Part shown: in pieces, positions 1 to 7,680 of the stretch
Numbering within the stretch: the first letter of the stretch is position 1
How the letters are laid out: every line of letters begins with the position of its first letter
From: Candidatus Hodarchaeota archaeon
GTDB lineage: Archaea > Asgardarchaeota > Heimdallarchaeia > Hodarchaeales > YT1-057
DNA: 18,047 nt
NCBI GenBank assembly: GCA_016839955.1
Contig: JAEOTI010000496.1
Span: 1 to 18,047, forward strand
Direction of reading: 5' to 3'
Notes under the pieces: model-generated
Told to the model about the DNA's origin: nothing
What the model saw: only the letters and a program-made list of their open reading frames with translations
Database searches by the model: none
Position numbers and translations under genes: made by a program

Positions 1-69
1 AAGTATCTCAGCTAAATAAGTGGTTTGACGAGAAACAGGAATAATTACTGAGACTTTATTGATCTGCAA
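1..69 (-). CDS. Family 2 glycosyltransferase, N-terminal fragment (cut by window edge)
   Basis: The first 23 codons of a gene that leaves the window at base 1. Read from a TTG at 67-69, the peptide begins MQINKVSVIIPVSRQTTYLA. The hydrophobic VSVIIPV strand near the N-terminus is the typical first beta strand of GT-A glycosyltransferases of family 2, which transfer sugars from nucleotide-sugar donors. The TTG is preceded by a purine-rich GGAAGGTGG stretch about 8 nt upstream and lies inside the end of the radical SAM gene, overlapping it by 14 nt. That matches the overlapping style of the four genes upstream, so it is probably the fifth gene of the same operon. Only the first strand is visible; the family call rests on that and on the glycan context. 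Confidence 0.6.
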   Translation of the reverse strand, partial: MQINKVSVIIPVSRQTTYLAEIL

Positions 70-991
70 TGTTGAAACCACCTTCCTCAGGAAATAAACA
101 CAAGCAATGAGCTTTTAAGGAACAATTTATTGTAGTAGAGCCTATTAACTCTAGGGTAGCAGCAAATTTCACATCCTGGTCTTCCCATAAATCAGTTAAC
201 AAATCCGATCGAATGGGACAAGGTGAAAAATGACCTAAATAATCAAGATATAGCAAGTATTTACCAATTGGGCAATTATAACTTGGTATTATGGCAGAAC
301 TAGATGGTACTATGGGTGAAGAAGATGGAAGTTGATAAGTAACGATTCGCTGAGGATCTAACTTTTTAATTTCCTTCAACCGCTCCTCAATATTTTGGAT
401 CTCATATCTCAAAGCAATTTCTTCAGGCAGATGCAGAATTGTTACTGGCTGCACCTTGATTCTCTTTATTTCTAATTCTTGAGCTAATGCAACAAGCTGT
501 GCTAGCTGTGCTTGCTCCGCATTTAATTGACTTAAAACGACAAGAAGGATAATTTTATCTGATAAATTATCTTTGTCACACATTCTACGTAGATTATCGA
601 CAATGGGATCTAGTTGAACACCTCGAATTTTAAAAAAGATGTTAGGATGGAGACTATCAAGAGATATTGCAAAATTAGTTACACCAAAGTGAACTAGATC
701 TGCCACCTTGTCTTCGGTAAGTAAAACGCCATTTGAAAGAAGCTCAATATTGGATACAATACTACCATAATATTTTAAAATTTGGACTAATTTGTTATAT
801 TCTAATAAAGGTTCGCCCCCTGTTATAACTACATCAGAGATGTTGAACTTTGAGAGTAGAGTCTCAGGAAGGCAGAAACGAGACCATTCCCGTCCTTTCA
901 CCCTTTTCATTGAATAATGATAACAATACTCACATCTAAGATTACATAATCGAGTTATTTCCAGCATCAAAGTTCGAGGAATTAGCCTCAC
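56..991 (-). CDS. Radical SAM protein with SPASM/twitch-like C-terminal cysteines
   Basis: A 311-residue radical SAM enzyme. The cluster-binding motif is C16-x3-C20-x2-C23 within TRLCNLRCEYCYH, and the SAM-binding GGEP motif is at 58-61. Downstream cysteines (C240, C258, C290, C296, C298) resemble a SPASM or twitch domain binding auxiliary iron-sulfur clusters. Such enzymes often modify peptides or sugars; the substrate here cannot be read. Residues 222-237 form a Ser/Pro/Ile-rich low-complexity linker. Translation starts at GTG (989-991), overlapping the upstream glycosyltransferase stop as GTGA, with a strong GAGGAGGGG site just upstream. Sitting inside a glycosyltransferase and sugar-nucleotide operon, it probably modifies a surface glycan or a glycosylated product. 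The radical SAM call is firm; the role is inferred. Confidence 0.88.
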   Translation of the reverse strand: MRLIPRTLMLEITRLCNLRCEYCYHYSMKRVKGREWSRFCLPETLLSKFNISDVVITGGEPLLEYNKLVQILKYYGSIVSNIELLSNGVLLTEDKVADLVHFGVTNFAISLDSLHPNIFFKIRGVQLDPIVDNLRRMCDKDNLSDKIILLVVLSQLNAEQAQLAQLVALAQELEIKRIKVQPVTILHLPEEIALRYEIQNIEERLKEIKKLDPQRIVTYQLPSSSPIVPSSSAIIPSYNCPIGKYLLYLDYLGHFSPCPIRSDLLTDLWEDQDVKFAATLELIGSTTINCSLKAHCLCLFPEEGGFNIADQ

Positions 992-2025
992 ATTAACCCC
1001 TCCTCATGTAGAATTGATAGCATTTGGGTAAATCTTGCCTGATAAGTCCATGCTTCAGGATAGGCAGGTATTATATTTCTGTTAATTTTAGAAAATTCAG
1101 CTATTGGAAAACCGGGAATTCCTTTTTGCCCATTCTTATACATATGAAAGGGGATACTCCCTGCAGCAAGAGTCTGAAACAAAGTAACACTTATTGCTTG
1201 GGAGAGGAGATGGTATGGGCGAGGGATATGCAGAAGGCGAGAACAGCGCTGTAAAACATATCGAAAAGATAAAAAATCCAACATTCCGACTGCATAGCAA
1301 TTTTTGGGTAATTTTCTTTGATCTTGTTCAGGGAGAGCGCCATACCAATAGGTTAAAGGATATTTTAATTGTTCTAAAGTTTTGGATGCGATCGTTATGC
1401 GGTCTTGGGCCTGAAACCACCGTGAAGTTGTGCCTAGGATTGCAAAATCAATATCCCGGTCACTTATATCGCGATTCTTATACAAAGATGGTTCAGCACC
1501 AAGTGGAAGGTAATAAGTATCAGGTAAAAGGGGATATTTAGCAATAGAGAAATTCAAATCAGGCTTCCAATAGCGGAGAGTTGCTTTCTCAAAATGGTAG
1601 TAGAAAGTTTCAAACTCATTCTGCAAATCCCTAGGTTTACCAATTGCCGAATTTTCACCAATTTTGCAAGATTCAGTTTGTATCTCATCCAAAACAGTTT
1701 TACTTTGTGGTAATGCTTCTATGTCCCAATAAACGATCACTGGATCTCTTGGATGATCATTAACAGAACATTCAAAATCGTGAAGTAATATAATTAAGTC
1801 AAATTCTTCCAACTCATCTTGAATTTCCTTCTTATTGTCTGATTCGGATATTTTAAACTGATTCACCCATGAAAAATCCTCATAAGTAGGTAATTGTACT
1901 AAATATGGTTCCCAACCCATCCTTTTGAGACCGTAAGCCATTTCGAGACGGAACCAATACGACCCTGACGAGTAGAGTTTCGAACAGGTATATGGATGCT
2001 CAAATAATAGAACCCGTTTAGGCAT
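988..2025 (-). CDS. CgeB-like / GT-B type glycosyltransferase
   Basis: A 345-residue protein resembling GT-B glycosyltransferases of the CgeB (spore-maturation-type) group. The N-terminus (residues 1-45) reads as a first Rossmann strand followed by a helix around YWFRLEMAYGLKRMGW, as in proteins that take apart an organism's own name-like sugar acceptors. The C-terminal part carries ISVTLFQTLAAGSIPFHMY at roughly 279-297, matching the conserved 'R-x-FE-x-LAAG' donor-site loop of this group, although the usual Arg/Glu pair is not clear. The ATG has a strong AAGGAGGAAA site inside the end of the upstream dehydratase gene, with an 8 nt overlap. Donor and acceptor are unknown. The fold is a moderate-confidence call from the C-terminal motif plus context. 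Confidence 0.55.
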   Translation of the reverse strand: MPKRVLLFEHPYTCSKLYSSGSYWFRLEMAYGLKRMGWEPYLVQLPTYEDFSWVNQFKISESDNKKEIQDELEEFDLIILLHDFECSVNDHPRDPVIVYWDIEALPQSKTVLDEIQTESCKIGENSAIGKPRDLQNEFETFYYHFEKATLRYWKPDLNFSIAKYPLLPDTYYLPLGAEPSLYKNRDISDRDIDFAILGTTSRWFQAQDRITIASKTLEQLKYPLTYWYGALPEQDQRKLPKNCYAVGMLDFLSFRYVLQRCSRLLHIPRPYHLLSQAISVTLFQTLAAGSIPFHMYKNGQKGIPGFPIAEFSKINRNIIPAYPEAWTYQARFTQMLSILHEEGLM

Positions 2026-3022
2026 ATAGGTTTCCTCCTTCTGACTGAACTACTTTGGCACTCTTATATTCCGTATGGAGGAGTTTATTCAACCCTTCTT
2101 CTAAAGTAATTTCAGGATGCCAATTTAGATATTTGTTAGCTCTACTTATATCGGGACAACGCCAATCAGGATCATCTGGATCTCTTTCTACATATTTTAT
2201 TTCGGAAGATGCTTCTGTTACCTGAATTATCTTTTCTGCTAGTTCAATAATTGAAATGGGTTCAGGACGCCCGATATTCATCACAAGAGGGCAGGTTTCA
2301 ATCTTAGCAGGAATCGTCATTAATGCACCAATAATATCCTCAATCCAGCAAAAACTACGTACCTGAGTACCATCACCATGAACTAACAGGGGCTTATTAT
2401 TTATCGCCGCCCGAATGAAATTGGGAATTACACGGCCGTAGATTGTAGGGCGAAGATCCATATTGGGACCATAGATATTAAAAAAACGAACATTCATCCC
2501 TTTTAAGCCACGTTTCCGTTTTGCAGTCCAAATAAGTTCCTCTCCAACTCTTTTTGCGGTAGCGTAACAACTTCTGTCCGTACATAATGATAAAATCCCT
2601 TTTGAATTCTCTGAAATTCCGTTTGGATGATTTTCAGAAATCATTTCCCCATATATTTCACTGGTAGATGTAAAAATCAAAGGCGCGTTGTTTTTCAACG
2701 CAATCTCTATTAAGTTCCGTGTCCCTAGATCATTTGCATCTAGTATTGCTTGAGGTCGTTCTGTAAAAATTTTGGGACATGCAGGTGAAGCTAGATGAAA
2801 AATAATCCCGCATTTAGGAAGATTGGAAGGTAACTTTACGACATCTCGTTCAAGTACAGTTAGGTAGGGATGAGTAGGCAGATTCTTTCGTAATCCTGTA
2901 CTAAAATTGTCAATAACTATGACTTTTTTACCATCTTCTAGGTATTGCCGAGTTAAGTGACTCCCAATAAAACCAGCACCACCAGAAATTAAAATCGTTC
3001 CTTCATTACTACTATTACTCAT
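2018..3022 (-). CDS. NAD-dependent sugar-nucleotide epimerase/dehydratase, UDP-glucuronate decarboxylase-like
   Basis: A 334-residue extended short-chain dehydrogenase. The NAD-binding motif GGAGFIGSH is at 14-22. The catalytic set is T119/S120 in FTSTSEIYGE, then Y153-x3-K157 in CYATAKR. The segment HLASPACPKIFTERP (77-91), followed by a GTRNL element at 100-104, and the later FFNIYGPNM and GDGTQVRSFCWIED motifs most resemble UDP-glucuronate decarboxylases (UXS), which make UDP-xylose. Related UDP-glucose or GDP-sugar epimerases are less likely. It would supply a sugar donor to the glycosyltransferases encoded downstream. The start has a GGGAGGT ribosome site and overlaps the upstream PHP gene by 4 nt (ATGA). 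Family confidence is high; exact reaction moderate. Confidence 0.85.
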   Translation of the reverse strand: MSNSSNEGTILISGGAGFIGSHLTRQYLEDGKKVIVIDNFSTGLRKNLPTHPYLTVLERDVVKLPSNLPKCGIIFHLASPACPKIFTERPQAILDANDLGTRNLIEIALKNNAPLIFTSTSEIYGEMISENHPNGISENSKGILSLCTDRSCYATAKRVGEELIWTAKRKRGLKGMNVRFFNIYGPNMDLRPTIYGRVIPNFIRAAINNKPLLVHGDGTQVRSFCWIEDIIGALMTIPAKIETCPLVMNIGRPEPISIIELAEKIIQVTEASSEIKYVERDPDDPDWRCPDISRANKYLNWHPEITLEEGLNKLLHTEYKSAKVVQSEGGNLYA

Positions 3023-3870
3023 TTTATTACCTCCCTTACTAATAAGATAATCTTAGATAGATCTGATTTTTTTAACAAGGACTCTATCCAAGGATAGTTG
3101 GCTAAACCACCTGGTCTATGTGAATCTGTGCCTAGAGCTATAGGGATTTGATATTTACATAGATACTTTATGCATTGAATATAGAAATGTGAGACCTTTT
3201 GAATTACTTGCGGATAAAATGCCCCTGTCCGATACTTTAAATTCCAGTTCAACCCCTTATTTAGTTCAAATGTAATGTTTGACTCCTTTAGTGCTTTAAA
3301 AATTGTTTCAAGATGTTGGGTCAATTTTTCTAGTATGTCCTCAATACCCATAACGCAAAAAATAGGTAATCGAAATGGATGTGCCCATATATCAATTTTA
3401 GGTGAGTGCAATAATGCTTCTAACACTGGAACATACGCATCCAAGACTTCGGAAATATTTATGGAGTGAATTTGCTTGAAGATTTCATTAGCAACTTCCT
3501 GTGCACTAAGACTACGGGAACTATATTTTGGATCAGTTTCGGGGTAGAAATTTACAGAAAAATTCTCAATCCAGTGTATTGCACCAACAGAAAAATTAAC
3601 ATTGGAATATATATCATTAGGGATATAGCAGTCGTTTTGTGAAGTAAAATCGGCTTCTATTCCAAGCAATGGTGAGTTTTCATTATTATAAGGTATATGC
3701 TTGCTTCTTTTAATAATAGAAACAACGTTATCAGTATTAAGATGATCTACTATCCCAATGTTAGAAACAGATTTTTGAGTGGCTTCTGAAATGATTTGAC
3801 TTACTGATTGCCCTCCACACTTAGACGCGTAAGAATGCACATGAAAATCTATTGGTATACCAGTTTCCAT
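3019..3870 (-). CDS. PHP-domain metal-dependent phosphoesterase
   Basis: A 283-residue protein with the full set of PHP (polymerase and histidinol phosphatase) metal ligands: H10-x-H12 in DFHVHS, D42-H43 in IVDHLN, E72 in GIEADF, H99 in GAIHW, H164 in WAHPFR, and D249-x-H251 in GTDSHRPGG. PHP enzymes hydrolyse phosphoesters with two or three metal ions; the free-standing ones include histidinol phosphatases, sugar phosphatases and tyrosine phosphatases that regulate capsule synthesis (CpsB/YwqE type). Being first in a glycan operon, a sugar-phosphate or regulatory phosphatase role is more plausible than histidine synthesis. The ribosome site before the ATG is weak (AAGGAT, very close). The next gene starts within its stop codon. 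Confidence 0.82.
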   Translation of the reverse strand: METGIPIDFHVHSYASKCGGQSVSQIISEATQKSVSNIGIVDHLNTDNVVSIIKRSKHIPYNNENSPLLGIEADFTSQNDCYIPNDIYSNVNFSVGAIHWIENFSVNFYPETDPKYSSRSLSAQEVANEIFKQIHSINISEVLDAYVPVLEALLHSPKIDIWAHPFRLPIFCVMGIEDILEKLTQHLETIFKALKESNITFELNKGLNWNLKYRTGAFYPQVIQKVSHFYIQCIKYLCKYQIPIALGTDSHRPGGLANYPWIESLLKKSDLSKIILLVREVIK

Positions 3871-4084
3871 ATCCTTGAGGTATGATCTTAACTTGATCGC
3901 TTGGAATGAGTTCTTAGTTATTTTTCTATCATAGTTGGTAGTATTTTTTACTATGTTCTCTTTAAGATACGGTTTCTTGATTTTAAGCTTCCTCCATTGG
4001 TGTGACGCTACTCTAAGGCAAGGACGTCCTTTCTTAATTGAAAGTTCGAAGGAACACCTAGTTTAATTCAATTATCAAGCCCTT

Positions 4085-4101
4085 CTATTTAAGTTTTGCG
4101 G
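4085..4101 (-). promoter_or_regulatory. Possible archaeal BRE/TATA promoter for the glycan operon
   Basis: On the minus strand this reads as a purine-rich GCAAAA followed by CTTAAATAG, resembling an archaeal BRE plus TATA element. Transcription starting about 25 nt downstream would give a leader of roughly 190 nt before the PHP gene, which is long. AT-rich DNA gives many chance matches, so this is tentative. Confidence 0.22.
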
Positions 4102-4342
4102 GGACAATGCCATATTAGAATTAGAATAGACTTTTGCTGTCCCTTGAAAACCTTTTGCTTCCCAGTGGGTATGGCACTAATCATTTTTCGAGGAAAGAGG
4201 AAAAAGCGTTTATTTTTAATTCCTTAAAATCGCAATTAATTATATTGACTTTCTAGATATTCTGGTTTATAGCGACAGAGTTCACACACCTGATAAAAGA
4301 ATCAATTCAATGAAGATTCTCTGGAAAAAAAAGACCTAGTAA

Positions 4343-4432
4343 ATTTTAAGACTGGGAAAAGTCTCGATCAAAGGTGAAAAAACTGCTACATTATTAGATA
4401 AACTTTATCCTTTAAAACCCCAAAAAATTTGA
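4343..4432 (+). pseudogene. Short coding-like remnant of unknown gene
   Basis: A stop-to-stop stretch of 29 codons that reads like the C-terminus of a real protein: residues GKVSIKGEKTATLLDKLYPL, then KPQKI and a TGA. There is no plausible start codon, and upstream stops occur in the same frame. It looks like the tail of a gene whose body has been lost, just before the first nuclease gene. The family is not recognised. It could be a chance open stretch; the composition (LLDKLYPLKP) is the only argument against that. Confidence 0.25.
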
Positions 4433-4456
4433 AAGTTTGCTAAAAATCTAAGTAAT

Positions 4457-5710
4457 ATGCTATCTGATGAAAGGTTGGAGTTAGTAAGGGCATATATTTC
4501 TGAGTTTGAAACAAACTATCTTATAAAAGAAAAAGGAAAATTACATCTTGAAAGACACCGAAAAGAAGACCAAGATGTAAAGATTTACTGGGATCAAATT
4601 AAAACAATAAAATCCGAGGGAGGAGATATAACTGATATGGTACTCAAGAAATTATTGCCTTACAAAGATACTAAGCATAATCGAGAGAATGAATGCAGAA
4701 TAAGTGTTTCACCTACAATCAATAAAGACGTCAAATCTTGGTTTGAAAATGTTGGATGGCAAAAAGCGGAAAATTGGCGTTTAGTTACTGATGTACTCTA
4801 TGAACTAGTGTATGAATTAATTGAAAATGAAAATTGGAAAATTTTAAGAAAATTTGAGAGCAATAAGGAATTATCAAGAGGATTTAAATCCGCTATGCTG
4901 ACACCAACTTTTTTTCATTTAAATCCTAAATTCTTTCTAATTAATTCGAAAAATATAGATACTGTCAACTATATTATTGGAAAGAACGCTATTAACAACT
5001 CATTATCGAATTACCGCAAGAATATTGACTTAATAACCCAGTTAATTGACAAAATAAATTGTGATCTGTTTGAGGATTATACCATATTCGATATTTTTTG
5101 TCACTGGATGTGTGACAAACGATTGGGAGGATATGCAAGATATGCGAAAGATGAGCCAGATATAACCCTAGATGAGCCAGAAACAACAGAAATAGATGAA
5201 GAAGCATCTTTAACTCCAGAAGAAGAAATACCCCAAGACCACTGGGAAGCAATTTACTATATTATTAGAATAGGTAATTTATTAGGTTATAAAACCTATG
5301 TTGCTGATCCATCTAAAACTGCATTTAGTAAGCAATTAAGAGACCTTGCTACTTTAAGAAAAATTCCAGAAAGTTTGCAAAGTAACACAGAGATTTCAAG
5401 AATTGATGCTATATGGCATAAATCTGTGCCATATAATCCTTTCTTTTTCTTTGAGGTTGAACATGGAGGTAATATGCGAGATGCGTTACATAGACTATAC
5501 AATACACTAGAATTTAATGCAAAATTCTTTATTGTATGTCCAGAGTCTAATCGTCCTAAATTTCAAAAATACGTAAATACTCAACCATTTCAGAATATTA
5601 AAGATAGATACAACTTCAGAAATTATGAAGAACTCTTTGATTTCTATAAGACAGCACTAAATTATGCAACACGGAAAGAACGGTTTTTAACAGTAAAAAT
5701 TGGCTATTAA
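4457..5710 (+). CDS. Predicted nuclease, PD-(D/E)XK-like with D and ExE motif
   Basis: A 417-residue protein. The C-terminal domain (about 258-400) looks like a restriction-endonuclease fold: a helix and strand (WEAIYYIIRIGNLLGY), then SRIDAIW with D317, then FFFFEVEHGG with E333-x-E335, followed by an amphipathic helix (RDALHRLYNTL) and a strand (AKFFIVCPES). The D...ExE order is an accepted variant of PD-(D/E)XK, as in BamHI, and the FEVEH element recurs in restriction-associated proteins. The N-terminal ~210 residues are helical, with FFHLNPKFFLINSKN (152-166) resembling a segment found N-terminal to some restriction or McrB-type proteins. An acidic Glu/Asp/Thr-rich linker spans 232-257. 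The ATG has no clear SD, so the transcript may be leaderless. It is a single gene followed by T-tracts. DNA target and partner are unknown. Confidence 0.62.
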   Translation: MLSDERLELVRAYISEFETNYLIKEKGKLHLERHRKEDQDVKIYWDQIKTIKSEGGDITDMVLKKLLPYKDTKHNRENECRISVSPTINKDVKSWFENVGWQKAENWRLVTDVLYELVYELIENENWKILRKFESNKELSRGFKSAMLTPTFFHLNPKFFLINSKNIDTVNYIIGKNAINNSLSNYRKNIDLITQLIDKINCDLFEDYTIFDIFCHWMCDKRLGGYARYAKDEPDITLDEPETTEIDEEASLTPEEEIPQDHWEAIYYIIRIGNLLGYKTYVADPSKTAFSKQLRDLATLRKIPESLQSNTEISRIDAIWHKSVPYNPFFFFEVEHGGNMRDALHRLYNTLEFNAKFFIVCPESNRPKFQKYVNTQPFQNIKDRYNFRNYEELFDFYKTALNYATRKERFLTVKIGY

Positions 5711-6058
5711 AAATCAGTTATTAATAATCAATTAATCAAAGGATACTAAGGCTAATCGAGTAAAAATTTTGAAAAACAGCTTTTTTTGGTAGATTTCTAA
5801 TTAACTGTCTCTATGGACAATTTAGATCAAATTTCAATTTTATGTCTTTTTTTTGTTTGGGATTTAGCAGAAATTTGCCTCCTGTAAGGATTTGACTTTT
5901 GTCCATTTTTAATGCGAATCATTTCTCTTTAATTCCTTCACGCAAGACTCTTAAGCGTCTTCCTAAGCTTTGCTAAAACAGGAAATTATAGATCAATGCA
6001 TTTGGAATCATTTTTCAATCCTTGAAAAGTTTAGCACCAATAAAACGAGGGGCAATAA
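5711..6058. other. Intergenic region, 348 bp, with T-tracts
   Basis: No coding remnant is visible. T-runs at 5781-5787 and 5847-5854 are compatible with termination after the upstream nuclease gene (listed separately). The last ~15 bases contain the GAGGGG ribosome site for the next gene. No obvious promoter element can be chosen. Confidence 0.5.
5781..5854 (+). terminator. Poly-T terminator tracts
   Basis: Two T-tracts, 7 T at 5781-5787 and 8 T at 5847-5854, lie 71 and 137 nt after the stop of the 4457 gene. Archaeal termination mostly needs only a U-rich tract. Neither has a convincing GC-rich stem in front. Confidence 0.35.
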
Positions 6059-7486
6059 TTGTCTATAGTTAATGAAATTAGTCTTAGCGACGTTTTACCG
6101 CTAGATGAACTTACACTTATGAGAATTTTTTATTGGACTTTTAGAAGCCATAATTTCACGCTGTTAGAGTTAATTTTAAACGATTTGAAGTCAGTTAAAA
6201 CCCTTACAAAAACTAAAAGTATTCGCACTGTCCTCTCTGAGAAGCAATTACGTCTTGGTCAAGCGAAGATCACATTAGAAAACAGATTTGAGGAGGATGA
6301 CAGGTCTGGGAGACGGGATTTAACTATTAATTGGTTAAACGAGCTCGAAATAACGTTTGAAGCAAAGAGAGGAAGTTTACCAGCACATGGAGAAGCAGAT
6401 GGTAGTACGCCAAACGGAGATCCTTATAACCAGATTAAAGTCTATATCGAACAGAGTAGACGTAACTATCCCAATGCCTATCTTATTAGTATCACTGCTG
6501 AAGAAGACGATCTCAAGAAATTAAACCAGAATTTATCTGTGCTATGTTCTGAGAAGATTATGGATATTTATTGGATTTCGTGGGAAAATATTCAAGAAAT
6601 AATAGACAAACAGCAAAAGGACATAAGAGAGAGTCTTCGCTTGAACAACATACAGGACTTAATAGATGAGGGTCAGTTATCTTATTATGTTAAGTTACAA
6701 GAACTAAATCGTGTGATTGATAAGATTGTTTACCCATACAAAACAGATATCATAACAAGGGGGATATTAGAAATTTTCCGAAGAGACTGGCAAGGAGATT
6801 CTACTACCGAACGTCATCAACTAGAATATCTTATTGTCCATCATTTTCATAAGCGAATTAAGGAGACATTTAAATTAGACTATGTTAAACCTAGTGGTTC
6901 TATAGATGAGATTATTTCTTATGAAAGGACACCAGTCCGTCGTCTTTGGATAGGTTTTTGGGAAAGTGATAAGCGACAAGCTAATAGCACGGAAAGAAGT
7001 CCAAATTTGCTTGTCGAATATAGTCATGGATTAGTACATTTGGCTATTTTTCATGGAGACAGTATTGACACCTATCGCACTTTCCTAGACTCAATGCATG
7101 TTTCTCAGATCAAGGAACTATACCATCTACTCACAAATGTTGACGCGAATATAGAAATCCTTACACAGGCATTTGATCGCCGAGCTAGAATTCAATACGG
7201 AATAGGAGATGTCTACAAGACTAAACCACTGCCTACTCAAGAAATTAGTGAAGAAGAATTACATAATATGATCCAATCCTTACAACAACAAGAGTCAGAA
7301 CTTGCCAGAGAGCAACAAGACAGGAGGATAAAAGGCAGCTTTCGTATTTCCATTGATTTGAAAGATATTTATTCCGAAACTATTCTTGATCATCTTGAAG
7401 AAGCCTTTCACCAACTTTTTCCTGTGTACCAATTTCTGCTTTATCAGAGTGGATTAAAAAAATACATTAAAGATCAGCCAGATTAA
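6059..7486 (+). CDS. Predicted endonuclease with N-terminal PD-(D/E)XK domain
   Basis: A 475-residue protein. The N-terminal part (about 70-160) has a textbook nuclease core: GRRDLTI with D87, then LEITFEAKRG with E101-x-K103, then a helix with polar face (YNQIKVYIEQSRR, 123-135) and a hydrophobic strand NAYLISIT (139-146). An 18-residue Gly/Asp-rich loop follows the ExK. The remaining ~300 residues are mixed helix and strand without a motif I know, with a Gln/Glu-rich stretch around 410-425; this part probably recognises a partner or DNA. Translation starts at TTG, supported by GAGGGG 7 nt upstream and by the absence of a better in-frame ATG before the conserved region. It is surrounded by other nuclease genes, so a defence or restriction role is likely but not shown. 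Confidence 0.68.
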   Translation: MSIVNEISLSDVLPLDELTLMRIFYWTFRSHNFTLLELILNDLKSVKTLTKTKSIRTVLSEKQLRLGQAKITLENRFEEDDRSGRRDLTINWLNELEITFEAKRGSLPAHGEADGSTPNGDPYNQIKVYIEQSRRNYPNAYLISITAEEDDLKKLNQNLSVLCSEKIMDIYWISWENIQEIIDKQQKDIRESLRLNNIQDLIDEGQLSYYVKLQELNRVIDKIVYPYKTDIITRGILEIFRRDWQGDSTTERHQLEYLIVHHFHKRIKETFKLDYVKPSGSIDEIISYERTPVRRLWIGFWESDKRQANSTERSPNLLVEYSHGLVHLAIFHGDSIDTYRTFLDSMHVSQIKELYHLLTNVDANIEILTQAFDRRARIQYGIGDVYKTKPLPTQEISEEELHNMIQSLQQQESELAREQQDRRIKGSFRISIDLKDIYSETILDHLEEAFHQLFPVYQFLLYQSGLKKYIKDQPD

Positions 7487-7626
7487 TTTATTCCGAAAAA
7501 GAGTCTCTAAAAGCTGCCAGATAAGGTGTTTGGTTCAGGGGTTGATCTGTCGAAAAAGCAGCTCTCTGTGCCAGAATTCTAAAACCTGATTTTCCCCATT
7601 GTTGTTCAAGGAGGACGATAACTTAA

Positions 7627-7680
7627 ATGAAAACTCATCAAAATCACGCTTCAAAACCGATAAAATGGAGAAAAAAATGA
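7627..7680 (+). CDS. Possible 17-codon leader ORF coupled to the zinc-finger nuclease
   Basis: A strong AAGGAGG at 7608-7614 has no useful in-frame start for the nuclease gene, but 12 nt after it is an ATG opening a short ORF encoding the basic peptide MKTHQNHASKPIKWRKK. Its TGA overlaps the best nuclease start as ATGA (7677-7680), the usual geometry for translational coupling. It may be a leader whose translation controls the nuclease, or a decayed former N-terminus. The long spacer weakens the case. Confidence 0.35.
   Translation: MKTHQNHASKPIKWRKK

Larger units (their letters stand above)
3871..4456. other. Divergent intergenic region, 586 bp
   Basis: It separates the minus-strand glycan operon from the plus-strand nuclease island. 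It holds a possible minus-strand promoter near 4085-4101 and a short coding-like remnant at 4343-4432 (both listed separately). The 12-bp palindrome AAGGACGTCCTT at 4020-4031 is within chance expectation. I see no tRNA, repeat array or intact gene. Confidence 0.6.

Noticed and set aside
1024..1541. Plus-strand open frames opposite the CgeB-like gene.
   Set aside because: They are antisense to a gene with motifs and a strong ribosome site, and encode no recognisable protein.
4020..4031. Perfect 12-bp palindrome AAGGACGTCCTT upstream of the glycan operon.
   Set aside because: Several 12-bp palindromes are expected by chance in 18 kb, it is about 150 nt from the operon start, and no second copy was noticed.
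4089..4153. Inverted pair GGGACA / TGTCCC with a loop of about 35 nt.
   Set aside because: Six base pairs with a long loop are not significant, and there is no T-tract or start nearby that it could serve.
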